From assembly GCA_963921825.1 (NCBI GenBank), contig OY997591.1, forward strand, positions 52,561,869 to 52,625,868: a stretch of DNA of 64,000 nt, in the 5' to 3' direction. The translations under genes and the position numbers were made by a program. Positions 35,150 through 45,384 of this stretch are shown piece after piece. Each line of letters starts with the position of its first letter. Within the stretch, counting starts at the first letter, position 1. This DNA is from Erodium maritimum. Taxonomy: Eukaryota; Streptophyta; Magnoliopsida; Geraniales; Geraniaceae. The notes below the pieces were generated by a model. It made no database searches. It worked only from the letters and a program-made list of their open reading frames with translations, and was not told the DNA's origin.

Positions 35150-35620
35150 GGTTGACTGTTTAATTTATGTCTTGGGTGGCCATGAGAGCCCGTGTATTTT
35201 GTTGATGTCTTGGGTGGCCATGAGAGCCTGTGTATTATTATTGAGTTTGGGTGGCCATGAGAGCCCGTGTTATTATTGTCGAGTCTTGGGTGGCCATGAG
35301 AGCCCGTGGTTTTATTATCGGTGTTTTGGGTGGCCGTGAGTGCCCGTGGGGTTGTGAACCCATTGGTGTCTTGGGTGGCCATGAGGGCCCGTTGGGTTGT
35401 TGAACCCGTGTTACTTTATTATTGGTGTCTTGGGTGGCCGTGAGTGCCGTGGGGTTGTTGAACCCGTGTCCTTATTGGCGGTGTGTCTTGGGAGGCCGTG
35501 AGTGCTTGTAGGGTTGTTGAGCCCGTGAGTTTACGGTTGGTGTGTCTTGGGAGGCCGTGAGTGCCTGTGGGGCTGTTGAGTCCGAGTTTTACTGTCGGTG
35601 TCTTGGTGGCTATGAGTGCC
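35150..35620 (+). repeat. LTR minisatellite, GGTGGCCATGAGAGCCCGTG units
   Basis: About ten units of 36-60 bp share CTTGGGTGGCC(A/G)TGAG(A/T)GCC, with GTTGTTGAACCCGTG linkers in the later ones. Confidence 0.9.
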
Positions 35621-35687
35621 TGTGAGTGTTGAAACTGTGTTGTTACTGGTTGATGAATTTGCTTGTGATTGTGATTGCGGATCCCGG

Positions 35688-35860
35688 TAGGTTGCAAGCA
35701 TTCTTTGGCTGGCCTGACCAAGTTTGAGTATCAACGGGTTGCAAGCATTCTTTGGGTGGCCTGACACGGTTTGAGTAACACAGGTTGCAAGCATTCTTTG
35801 GCTGGCCTGGTCCGAGTTTGAGTATCACAGGTTGTAAGCATTCTTTGGCTAGCCTGATCC
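35688..35860 (+). repeat. LTR minisatellite, GGTTGCAAGCATTCTTTGG units
   Basis: Four units of about 48 bp, each beginning GGTTGCAAGCATTCTTTGGC and continuing TGGCCTGA...GTTTGAGTA. Confidence 0.9.
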
Positions 35861-36463
35861 GTGTTCGTGTGAGTGGGAAAGGTTACTGAGCAGCTGGTAT
35901 GCGATCCTTTGTGATCTTGTTTGGTGTGCGATCCTTTGTGATCTGTTTGGTGTTGTGTAGCTGTCGTTTGAGTCCTTGGGAGAGGTCGTCAATTGTTGTG
36001 TCGGGTCTACTTACGCGGTTGAGTGTTGAGTCGTTCGAGGAAGGTCACCGTGGGTGTTTGTCAGTCGGAGTACTTGAGTTGGGGACAGTGATCCCCGGAG
36101 TTGAGTTTGTTGTGGGTGTTATAGGCTTTGTCTGCTAATTATGCCGTAGTCAGTCTGTTATCCGCGGTGGTGAGCGAACGCTCACCCCTAGCTGCTTTTC
36201 CTACAGGTACCGTTCGTAGGCTGGACTAGGTGAGCTTCTGAAGCTTGAAGAGCTTGAAGCGGGTTTCTGGGTGTTTTGAGTCTAGCGACGGATACCATGT
36301 TTTTGGTCCACTTGTTGGGACGTGTTTTAAGTTGTATTTATTATTTTGTTGAACTAAACTGGTATTTTAAAGTGATTCAATGAAAACAGGTTTCAAGTGT
36401 TTGTATGTTTTTAAACATTCGCGTCCCGAGTTCGGTTTACTGAAATTGGGGCGTGACATTTTT

Positions 36464-37900
36464 TATTATCAGCAAAGGCATATTATAAAATCAGCTCTTT
36501 GAAGTAAAGGCCAGGGGATGAATGAAGTACAGTGAAAGTGCGATCCACGCTAATAGAATCCTCAAAAAACCATCTCAACAAGCTGAGGTAACACAACAAC
36601 CCAACAACACCCAACTAGGGGCAGAACATGAACCTGATCCAACTAAGGATACACTTGAACCCAAGAGTAAGAACAACAAAAGACCACAACCCACGAAGGG
36701 GAGTTAAGACTTTCTGAAACCAAACCAAATAGAAGAAAAATCAAAGGCCTAATATCAAAATTTTCAACCATGAAGAACAATTGCATAAAAATAAGAGGTC
36801 TTGAACCAGGATTTCACCACCATTAAGCGTAGAAAGGCCACAACAGCTCAAAAACCACCTGAGAAGACAGAATCCCGAGACCTAAATAAGATACAAACAA
36901 CTCCCAGGTTTTTATAGTTTCAAACCTCAGAGCCTGAAACCGTAGCAGAAGCCGGTGGCCAGCACCGGAAACGACGAAACCTAATCCGGTAAAGATACCA
37001 AAGCCCACAACCCTATCGACCGGCTTCAAAAAAGACTATGAAAGTCTAAGACCTCGCCGGTGGCCAACACCACAAACCAGTGAACCCGTGCCTACACTAG
37101 GACGGGTAGAGAGGAAGCCTAATCGATAAAGAAGAAAGAGAGAGCATGGTGAGGGTCTGATCGAATAAAGGAAGAAGAGATACCTGTCCCCCGACGAAGA
37201 AGCTGAAGACCAACTCAACGTGTAGGATCTCCACCAGCTCAGGCTGAAGCAACTCCGTCCAACACCGAGAGAGAAGCTAAGGGAGAAGCCGAGGAGCCTG
37301 GAATCCTAACTCCCGATCTGATAACGCGAGGAGGACTCTCGAGCAGAAGAAGAACTAAGGCCGTAGATATGACCTAGAACGGCCAGATCTACAAAGCAGC
37401 ACCACCCAAAATGAGCCTTCGACCTCTAAGCCAGCAAAGGCGGACTAAGTCCACAACTATCCTTCAAGGAGGAAGCGCATCCCACAGCTGAAAATGATGA
37501 ACTTCGCCGAAAAAGGCGAAAATCGGCCGCGAAGGCGGAGCCACGAAACCCTCACCGAGACGACATCAAACCCCGATCTGCAACGTTCTCCTCCTAGGAA
37601 GGAGGGGAAATGCGTCCCACGACCATTCCAGGGTCGGGACACCAAGGAAGAGGGGGGTGAAGGGGAGAGGGTAGGGAAGAAGAGGTCAAAAAAGGTGAAA
37701 TCGAAGAAGGGAAAAGAGACAAAAAGGGGGAAACGTTCACCACCGGCAACTACCAAGGTCAGAGAGCCTGACATCGCCGGTGATGAAGTACGACGACGAC
37801 TAGGGTTACTCGAGGGCAAGAGAGCTTTGAGAGCGTTTTGTAATAGAACAAAGTGTTGAACAAGTTCACTTACTAGATGATGCGGTGCAAGTGTCCATTC
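36464..37900 (-). mobile_element. ORF-less retroposon, minus strand
   Basis: On the minus strand it runs from a GC-rich, CT-rich 5' part (37450-37860) to a 3' tail ...GCCTTTGCTGATAATAAAAAA at 36459-36485. There is no RT, gag or other recognisable protein. The tail matches that of the element at 45385-46684. The solo LTR inserted in its poly(T) end. An opposite-strand lysine-rich open frame at 37494-37859 looks like a by-product. Confidence 0.5.
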
Positions 37901-38054
37901 CAAAAAAAAAGGAGGAAAAACAGACAATGGCTCGATAAGTGGACAATCACAAAGTTAGCTTAGCCAAAAGATATGGTAAAGAAAAAATGATGATTACACT
38001 TCCAAGTTGACCCTGCAAAAGAAGTGATGTATTTATTTCTGTTGACCTTAAACT

Positions 38055-38128
38055 GGATTCGTGGTGTAGTTGGTTTTCACGTCAGTCTAACACACTGAAG
38101 GTCCCTGGTTCGAATCCGGGCGAAGCCA
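38055..38128 (+). tRNA. tRNA-Val(AAC)
   Basis: The 74-base cloverleaf is complete. The acceptor GGATTCG pairs with CGAAGCC and an A follows. The D-arm contains GTGTAGTTGG, the anticodon arm reads TCAGT-CTAACAC-ACTGA (anticodon AAC), and the T-arm is CCTGG-TTCGAAT-CCGGG. Position 3 is A opposite G70, where plant tRNA-Val genes usually have T (a wobble pair), so one acceptor mismatch is present. Box A and box B are intact. Confidence 0.95.
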
Positions 38129-38131
38129 ACC

Positions 38132-38137
38132 TTTTTT
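38132..38137 (+). terminator. Pol III terminator of tRNA-Val
   Basis: A run of six T begins four bases after the tRNA 3' end, a normal RNA polymerase III stop. Confidence 0.85.
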
Positions 38138-38474
38138 ACGCTTTTTGGTTTCTTCTGTAGACAAAATGTCTCATATATTTGAAACCGTTGAGCTCCATAT
38201 GTTATAGGGTAGAGAGTTCTTATATATATATTTTTTGACAGTGAGCAACATAAAACTTTCTGGTAATAAATGTTGTTTCTATCTTTTATTGTTCTCGATT
38301 AATGATTGTAGATCCTATACTCACCTTTGCCAATGGAAGTATCAACTCATATATTGATAAAATGATAAGTATAATCTTCATTCACTATTCAATTTTCTTA
38401 CTCCCTTGATTCAGTCTTCTTCATCATCCGTTTCAAAATAATAAAAAAAGTCTCTTTAATCATCTATTTATTTC
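38138..38474. other. AT-rich spacer, no gene seen
   Basis: No coding or RNA feature is recognised between the tRNA terminator and the next MULE. Confidence 0.5.
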
Positions 38475-38483
38475 TTCATTATA

Positions 38484-40252
38484 GGGAAAATGACACATAA
38501 CTCTGGCTAATTATCACCGTTTTTCACGTCCCCCTAATTATTTTTTGTGACATTTAACTACCATAACTTCTATTTTTTTTCTTCACTTTAGTCTGATAGT
38601 GTTAAATTTTGGATGGAAACAACCATGTGCAAAGCACATGATGTTTTATTTTTATCAAGGGAAAACTACCGATACCTACCCAAAATCATGCTCATTTAAC
38701 TGATGCCTACCTAAAATTTAAAATTAACTAATGCATACCCTGAAGTTTCGAAAATGTAACTCAAAACCCCTCTGTCGGCTAAAATGACGAAAATACCCTC
38801 AACTACACTTCAATAATTATGTTAAAAAAATTATTTAAAAATTACTTTTGTTAAATTTATATATTTACTTATTAAATGACTTCATTTTTATTTAAAAATC
38901 ACTTCATTTATATGTTAAAAAAATTATTTAAAAAAAAAATCACTGAGGGTATTTTCGTCATTTTAGCTGACAAAAGGGGTTTTTAGTTACACGTTGTAAC
39001 TTCAGGGTATGCATCAGTTAACTTTAAACTTCAGAGTAAACATCGGTTAAATGACCATGGTTTTGGGTAGGTATCTGTAGTTTTCCCTTTTACAAAATTA
39101 CATAACTACCCTTTCATATATATACAAACTTAACCTAACTAAACTCAAACCCTTATCTCTCCCTCTCTTCATCTTTCTCATTTCCTCTGAGCCGCATAAA
39201 GCTTTCAACTCCAAACTCTCACCTCCAATTATCTTCTCTACTCTTCTCTTCTCTCATCTCAAACACTTCTTTTTGCTCTCACCCTTTCTTCTCTCTTGCT
39301 AGGAAATTGAAACCATAATCAAACCTATTGACCCAACCAAACCCAATTCGATTTTTTGCGAGTCTCTGTTTCTAAAATTGGGGGGAAATTTTTCAAAACC
39401 AAGTGAATATACAGTTGAAGCTCAATGAGAAGCTCTCAGAGTCGAAGCTCAATGGTTTCAAACGCCACCATGCCTCATCTACTACCAGCTGGGATTTGAG
39501 GTTCCGTGACGAAACCTCCTACGCCGTCCTCATCTCCGATCAAGTCACGAATTTAGAGATTGGATTAGATGTGGCCAGATCTGGGGTGAACGGGTTTGTT
39601 CAATTGCACTTGATGGTGGCCGGATCTGGGGAGAACATGTCATTTTTTTTTCGTTTTTTGTTTAGTTTCAACTAATCAGGAATTAACAATAAAATAAAAT
39701 TAAATATGGGAGATTAGCGAAGAGAATTAACAAAAACATAATTGAGGAAAATAATGAATAGAAGTAGTAAATATTTAAACAATAATGAAAATAAAGGAAA
39801 TGAATAAAAACACATTAATGAAAATAAAAACTAGTAAGAAAGAAACATTCTTTAATATAAAAGTAATATATTTAATTCAAAATTAAAAAAATATCAATAT
39901 TAATAACATAATTAATAAAATAAAGGAAAATAATAAAAAAGGAATAACGATTTTTTTAAAAAAATTAAAGAAAATAAAAAACTAATATTTTAACGGTAAA
40001 ATTTGAAATTTTGAGAGTTAGAGAAGGGTATTATTGAAATTTCAAGTTTGTAGGACTCAATGGTAAGGTTTTGAAAATTTGATGGTTAATGAGGGGTATT
40101 TTGGACATTTGACTTTCATTGGCTGGAAAGTTAACATTGTTGGACTAAAGTGAAAAAAATAGAAGTTAGAGGAGTTAAATGTCACAAAAAATAGTTATGG
40201 GGGGTGATGTGAAAAACGGTGATAGCTAGCCAGGGTTATGTGTCATTTTCCC
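38484..40252. mobile_element. MULE-like element with gene-like core (1.77 kb)
   Basis: A perfect 9-bp target duplication TTCATTATA lies at 38475-38483 and 40253-40261. Inverted repeats of more than 110 bp begin GGGAAAATGACACATAACTC and GGGAAAATGACACATAACCC. The core (39120-39680) resembles a host leader plus short coding start, but the protein is not recognised. A smaller MULE is inserted near its left arm. Confidence 0.9.
38659..39087. mobile_element. Small MULE-type MITE nested in MULE
   Basis: Inverted repeats start GGGAAAACTACCGATACCTA and GGGAAAACTACAGATACCTA and run about 150 bp each, so the element is nearly a perfect foldback. Flanks TTTTATCAA and TTTTACAAA match at 7 of 9 positions. 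Its arms are clearly related to those of the 19229-21869 element (shared TGATGCATACCCTGA and TTTAACCGATGTTTA). Confidence 0.8.
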
Positions 40253-40295
40253 TTCATTATATGTACAATACACTTCTCCTCGTTATTTCTAAATA

Positions 40296-40772
40296 GGGTT
40301 AAATATTGAAACTTACTCTTAAGTATTGGTCACGAACACTACACTACCCACGTTTTCAAAATGAACACTACATTACCTTAAGTGATGGTCACGCAATTTC
40401 GTTAGTAAAAATGGACGGAATTTTTCATTCCGTTAGTCATATGACCTCAAGTGTCATATAATGGATGGTAAAATAACGTTTTTTTGCCCTTAAGTATTTA
40501 ACCTCTATACATTTTATAAGGAACAATAACGAGGGTACAATGGTAATATTCCTTATAAAATGTGTAGAGGTCATATAATTAAGGGGAAACGTCATTTTAC
40601 CATCCATTATATGACACTTGAGGTCATATGACTAACAGAATGAAAAATTTCGTCCATTTTTACTAACAAAATCGCGTGACCAATACTTAAGGTAGTGTAG
40701 TGTTCATTTTTAAAACGTGGGTAGTGTAGTGTTCGTGACCAATACTTAAAAGTAAGTTTTGATATTCAACCC
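40296..40772. mobile_element. MULE-type foldback MITE (477 bp)
   Basis: A perfect 9-bp target duplication TTCTAAATA lies at 40287-40295 and 40773-40781. Ends GGGTTAAATATTGAAACTTA and GGGTTGAATATCAAAACTTA are inverted, and the arms cover almost the whole element. No ORF. Confidence 0.9.
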
Positions 40773-41123
40773 TTCTAAATAACTAGTTATCTTGTATGAC
40801 TTGCATTTCCGTTATTTATACATGCAGTGGCAGATCCAGCTTTTCGATTGAGGGGGGGCACCAGTTTTTTTACAATAACAATAACGTCAAAATAAAATTA
40901 AAAATATTAATATTGCATAAAATACAATAAATGACTATTTATTTTAATACGCGAGATATTTCATATTTTAAAAGTATTATAAATTATTTTCATTGCCAAT
41001 ACAATCGTATTTTTTTTGATGTATATGAATATATGTATACTACATTAATCCATTGATCCTCTATTTAATTTTTCAACCAAATTTTGATGATATTCAAAAC
41101 AAGAAATACTCACTCCATAAATA

Positions 41124-43133
41124 TTTTTTTTTTGAGATAATATGAGATTTTATTTAAATATCGGCAATGATGATGTGGTGAAGAGGTTCGGGGACATGAC
41201 CCCCTTGCCAATTCCAGACAGGGTTATAACAAGCCGCCCTGGCAAGCCAGTGAGCTGCTTTGTTCGCTGTCCGTTTTACAAATTCGAGCTGCACGCACTC
41301 GAGTGTAGATAAAAGGGAGATACAATCTGTGACGATCGTTCCCAGAGGGTAGAGCAGATTCCCACCTCGTCTGATCATATCCACTATGACCTTGCAGTCG
41401 CTCCGGACTACAGCCTTCTGGCGAGGATACTGTTGAAGCCACGTAAGCGCCTCTCGGATCGCATAGGCTTCCACCAGCCCCGGGTTCTGAGCACCATGGA
41501 ATGATGTGGACCGGGCGTCCCGAAGTTGGCCCTATCGTCCCTACATATCCATCATGTTCCTACTTTGTCTGCCGCCGCAAACAATGCTCTATCTGTGTTT
41601 ATGGCCCACACACCCGCGCGTGGGATGTTCCCATACGTCTGCCACATGTACTCCAGCATGGCGGGGAGCAGCCTGTGCTTGTAATTTCCGCTTCCTGGCC
41701 TCCATCCATCTTGCCTGCAGGTGGAATGCTGTCTGAAAGATACTGGCTGCTGGTTGAGCTACATTCTCCCACACCACCTTGTTCCTAGCCTTCTACACCT
41801 CCCACAAGATACATCCTATCAGTCCCCTGCTTGCCGGGGGGTTGATATTCAACATGCCATGCACCCACTCTACTATCGTCTGGGCCTCTTGGGGAAGATT
41901 CAACCCCGATTTCGCCCAGCACTCCGCTGCCACCGGGCACTGAACCAACAGGTGGAGAGCGGATTCCTCCTCCCCAGAGCAGACCGGGCAGGTCTCCACC
42001 ATATCCACATGCCGGCGCCTCAGATTAACTGCCACCTGCAAGCATCCTGAACAAGTACGCCACAAAAAAGACTTAACCTTCGGCATCACCTTCATCTTCC
42101 AAATAGCTGACCAGATTTCCGGCTGGGCCTGGAAAGTTGCCTCATCTTGCTGGCCCATACTATATGCTGACTTGACCGTGTATTGGCCCAAATAGTCCCC
42201 CGCCCAGTACCAGGAGTCCCGTGCAGCCGTCCTACTTATCGGTATCGCCATTATAGCCCTCTGGTCCTCTGAGATGAACAGTGTACCAATTTTCTCTACG
42301 TCCCATCTTCTCTCATCCGGTCTCATCAGGTCTGACACCAGCTTCCCCTCCACTCCCGGGCCTACCGACCGTACCCTGGCCTCCACCCCTATGAGCCAAC
42401 GGTGTGCGCTTATCAACGTGCTCGTACCTTGTCCGATCGACCTCCGAACCCCTCTCTTGACCATCTCCTGTGCAGACAAGATACTTTGCCAGACGTAGCT
42501 CTGATTCTGTTTCCGAACTGCCTCTAACACTGACGACCTTGGGTAATATTTAACCTTCAAAACCCAAGCCACTAGGTTGTCCTCCTTCGTTACTAGTTTC
42601 CACAACTGTTTACCCAGCAGAGCGGAATTAAACTCATACAAGTTCTTAAATCCCAACCCTCCTTCCACCTTTGGCCGCGACATATTCGTCCAAGACTGCC
42701 ATATAACCCCTTTCCCTTCCAGTCTAGCTGATTTCCACCAGAATCGAGCCAGGGCCACATTCATCTTATCCAGGATCCCCTAGGTATTCACATCACACTC
42801 ATCGTTCATCGTATAAGTAGGAATTGCCTGTAGTACAGACTTGACTAACACCTCCTTCCCCGCACCATTCAAGAGCTTCCCGTCCCACCTCTATATCCGG
42901 CGGAGAACCCTATCCAGTACATATTGCAATCCCTGCTTCCGACTCCTTCCCATCATGTTCGGAACACCCAGATATGGGGATGGGGTGTCCAACTCCGATA
43001 TTCCCAGAATCTGCACTCCTTCCACCCTCCTATGCTCCGGTGTGTTACGGCTAAAGAACAGAGACGACTTGGCTTAATTTGCCACCTGCCATGACGCCTC
43101 CTCAAACATCCGAAGGAGATTCCTCAGTCGAGT
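41124..43133 (-). pseudogene. 5'-truncated LINE with RT C-terminus and RNase H
   Basis: An 11-bp target duplication CTCCATAAATA flanks it (41113-41123 and 43134-43144), and a poly(A) tail on the minus strand ends at 41124. The reading from 42764 covers the thumb and zinc-binding region (GKGVIWQSWTNMSRPK, KSFLWRTCSGCLQVA, CPVCSGEEESALHLLVQCP). From 41474 it covers an RNase H part (VRSDCKVIVDMI, FVKRTANKAAHWLARAA). A frameshift separates the two. The endonuclease and RT core were lost on insertion. It is the same family as the LINE at 52680-57232. Confidence 0.9.
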
Positions 43134-43639
43134 CTCCATAAATAAACTAATTAGAACCAATAAATATAAATAATAATAAGAAACATAAACAATTAGAGAG
43201 AATGAAAATGAAAATTTGAGGAGACCATAATTTTTGAAAATGAAGGAAAAATGAGCGGAAAAAAATTCCTACTAAAATAGTGTTTTCAATGTTGATAATT
43301 TTTTATTGGTTCGTATTTTCTAATTCTAAACTTAAATAGGATTTATTTTCTTTGAGTTTTAAACTAAAATAGTAATTAATATGAAGAAAAAATTGTACTT
43401 TTAAATATGTTTTACAAATATTTTATAAAATTTGAGGTGGTGTTTTAAACTAACTTGTATTATAATTAGTGTCCTTTTTTATTTGATTATATATAAAAAA
43501 GGCTTTGATAAAAATTGTTTGTAAATATATTAGAATATTTTTGTCTTGGACACGGACGATACATCCAAGGTTCATACTTATATTTTGCTTTCTTTAATAA
43601 ACAACTCTTTTTTGAGTAAAATCGATGAAGTTGCTTCAT

Positions 43640-44250
43640 TCCTTTCAAAGAGAGCTAGTACATATGTGAGGGCCCTGACAGGTCAAACAACTAATTTTTA
43701 GACAAATTAAACGTCTAGGATGTTCTAACAATGCGTCACTAAGGATAATTAAGATATAAACTAGAAACCAAATAAAAATTATGAAAGACTTGCGATCATT
43801 GATCAAGGTATGGCCTGTAAACCGCTGGGTCTCCCGGAGGGGACACGTTTCTTCTGACGTAAATTCGAAAATGTGGTCGCCAGTAGTGAGGGAGGGAGGA
43901 AGTAGTGTAGGAGGAAACGATGACGAAGGCTTCAGAGCGGGCGATGACGACGGCCAGGGAGACGGACGCGGCGGGGGCGGCATCAACGAAAACCATCGAG
44001 GTTGTAAAGGTGATGCCGAACAGAGTCGGGAGACCAACGACGACGACAACATCAGAGATGGCAACGGCGGCGGCCAGGGATGCAGACGCGGCGGTGGCGG
44101 TGTTAACAAAAACCATCGGAGTTGCAGAGTTGGGAGAAAAAAACCCTAACATAATCCTCAGGAAGAGGCACAAGGGAGTAATTGTCGAAAACAAATCCAT
44201 AGAATGCGAGTAGGAGAAGAGGAGCCATGACAAAAACCATGGCAATAGTC
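43640..44250. other. Gene-like segment with internal duplication
   Basis: A GC-rich block inside the hAT-like element repeats about 115 bp apart: GCGGCGGGGGCGGCATCAAC and GCGGCGGTGGCGGTGTTAAC begin equivalent stretches. Open frames on both strands are Ala/Thr- or Ser-rich and unrecognised. It may be captured host DNA. Confidence 0.35.
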
Positions 44251-44659
44251 ATGGCTGCCATGACCTTAGGCGGCTAGATCAAAGAGGTTGTGCCCTGGCA
44301 GAGCTTTTGTTTTTGCTCCAATTTGGCACTAATTATAACAATTTTATTTCATTTTTCAATTAACAACTCTATTTCCATACTATTCTTATTTAATATAAAA
44401 ATGGTTAGAGATTTAATGACGAAAATAAATTTAAATAATGTATAAAATTACAATGTTTCCTTTTTTTATTGCAAATTATAATAGAACCAATTAGTCCCAA
44501 CCACTTTGAAAATACCTGTTAAATCCTATATTTTAGAGGGGCACAGTTCAGAAATAGAAACAAAACATAAGTAATAAATGAAACTTCAAAAATTTGAGGG
44601 GGGTACGTGTCCCCCCTGAAGCCTCTGTAGGTCCGTCATTTTATACATGTGTATCCCAA

Positions 44660-45370
44660 CTATATTTTTTTGATGACTTTGTTTTCGAAAAAAAGCAGAG
44701 GTCGAGAGACGGACACTGAGAAAATAAGATACAACCCACCACCACCTCGAACGACCAGAACAGATCCCTGAATATGGTCTAACTATAGACCTGAAAGTGA
44801 AACCCACAACCAGAAACAGACGCGAGCGCTAGCATGACAGCTCAGTCTCAAGACAATCCCAACAAGGGGAGATACAATGAAATAAGTTTAAGTACCCAAA
44901 TTTTACAACGATTAAGATTATAATAGTAAGTTAGGTCTAAAACCCTGATTTTTCTATCATGAAGCACAAGAAAGTACCTGAAGAGCCCACCACCTCGAAC
45001 TCGAAAAAGCCGCTTGCCGGAAACTCAAACCTCAACAAAAAAACACCGAGAGAACTCACCACCAAACCAATGCCCTGATGAACACGCTGAACACTGCTCG
45101 GATCTCATAAGAAGATCCTAACCAAAACCAACACCACCGGCCAACCCAAAAAGGGGAGTCGAAACTAAAAAAACCTTGTAATCGTTGTCGGAGAGACGAG
45201 AACGAGGATTTTAGAATCGAGCTCAACGAAACACCAGGACGAAGAATCTGGCGGAAGAGAACCAAAAGTCACATCGGAGACGACTATATCAACCTCCATA
45301 TGCTACTTAGTTATCAAAGATAACCCGCCGAATACTAACACATAATGACGATCCAAAAGGAGAATTAGAG
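44660..45370 (-). mobile_element. ORF-less retroposon, truncated copy
   Basis: On the minus strand it aligns with the 3' half of the 45385-46684 element: shared GACAATCCCAA(C/G)AAGGGGAG, AATATGGTCTAACTA and TGATTTTTCTA(C/T) on the plus strand. It ends in poly(T) near 44665. It has no protein-coding content. Confidence 0.65.
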
Positions 45371-45384
45371 CCCTTCACTGTATT

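Larger units (their letters stand above)
33340..36458 (+). repeat. Solo LTR of a Ty3/gypsy element (3.1 kb)
   Basis: It starts TGTGAAAACCGC and ends GGGGCGTGACA, with TTTTT on both sides (33335-33339 and 36459-36463). A TATAAAT box lies at 33506 with a CT-rich leader after it. No internal region, primer site or second LTR accompanies it. It is related to the chromovirus LTR at 11836-14530 and to the fragment at 4441-5062. Many proline/arginine-rich open frames at 33350-34150 are low-complexity by-products. Confidence 0.8.
40825..44641. mobile_element. hAT-like DNA transposon remnant containing a LINE
   Basis: TATACATG occurs at both edges (40817-40824 and 44642-44649), an 8-bp duplication typical of hAT; a 10-bp match TTTATACATG can also be drawn. 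The left end starts CAGTGGCAGATCCAG; the right end is a diverged inverted version followed inward by G/C-rich runs. No transposase is recognised. LINE sequence occupies 41124-43133. Confidence 0.55.

Noticed and set aside
37494-37859. Lysine/arginine-rich 121-codon frame
   Set aside because: It is antisense to the 5' part of an ORF-less retroposon and matches no family I know.
41501-42050. Plus-strand open frames opposite the truncated LINE
   Set aside because: The minus strand carries clear RT-associated and RNase H motifs; the plus frames are shadows.
43920-44213. Ala/Thr-rich plus-strand frame as a real protein
   Set aside because: It is generated by an internally duplicated GC-rich block and the opposite strand is equally open.
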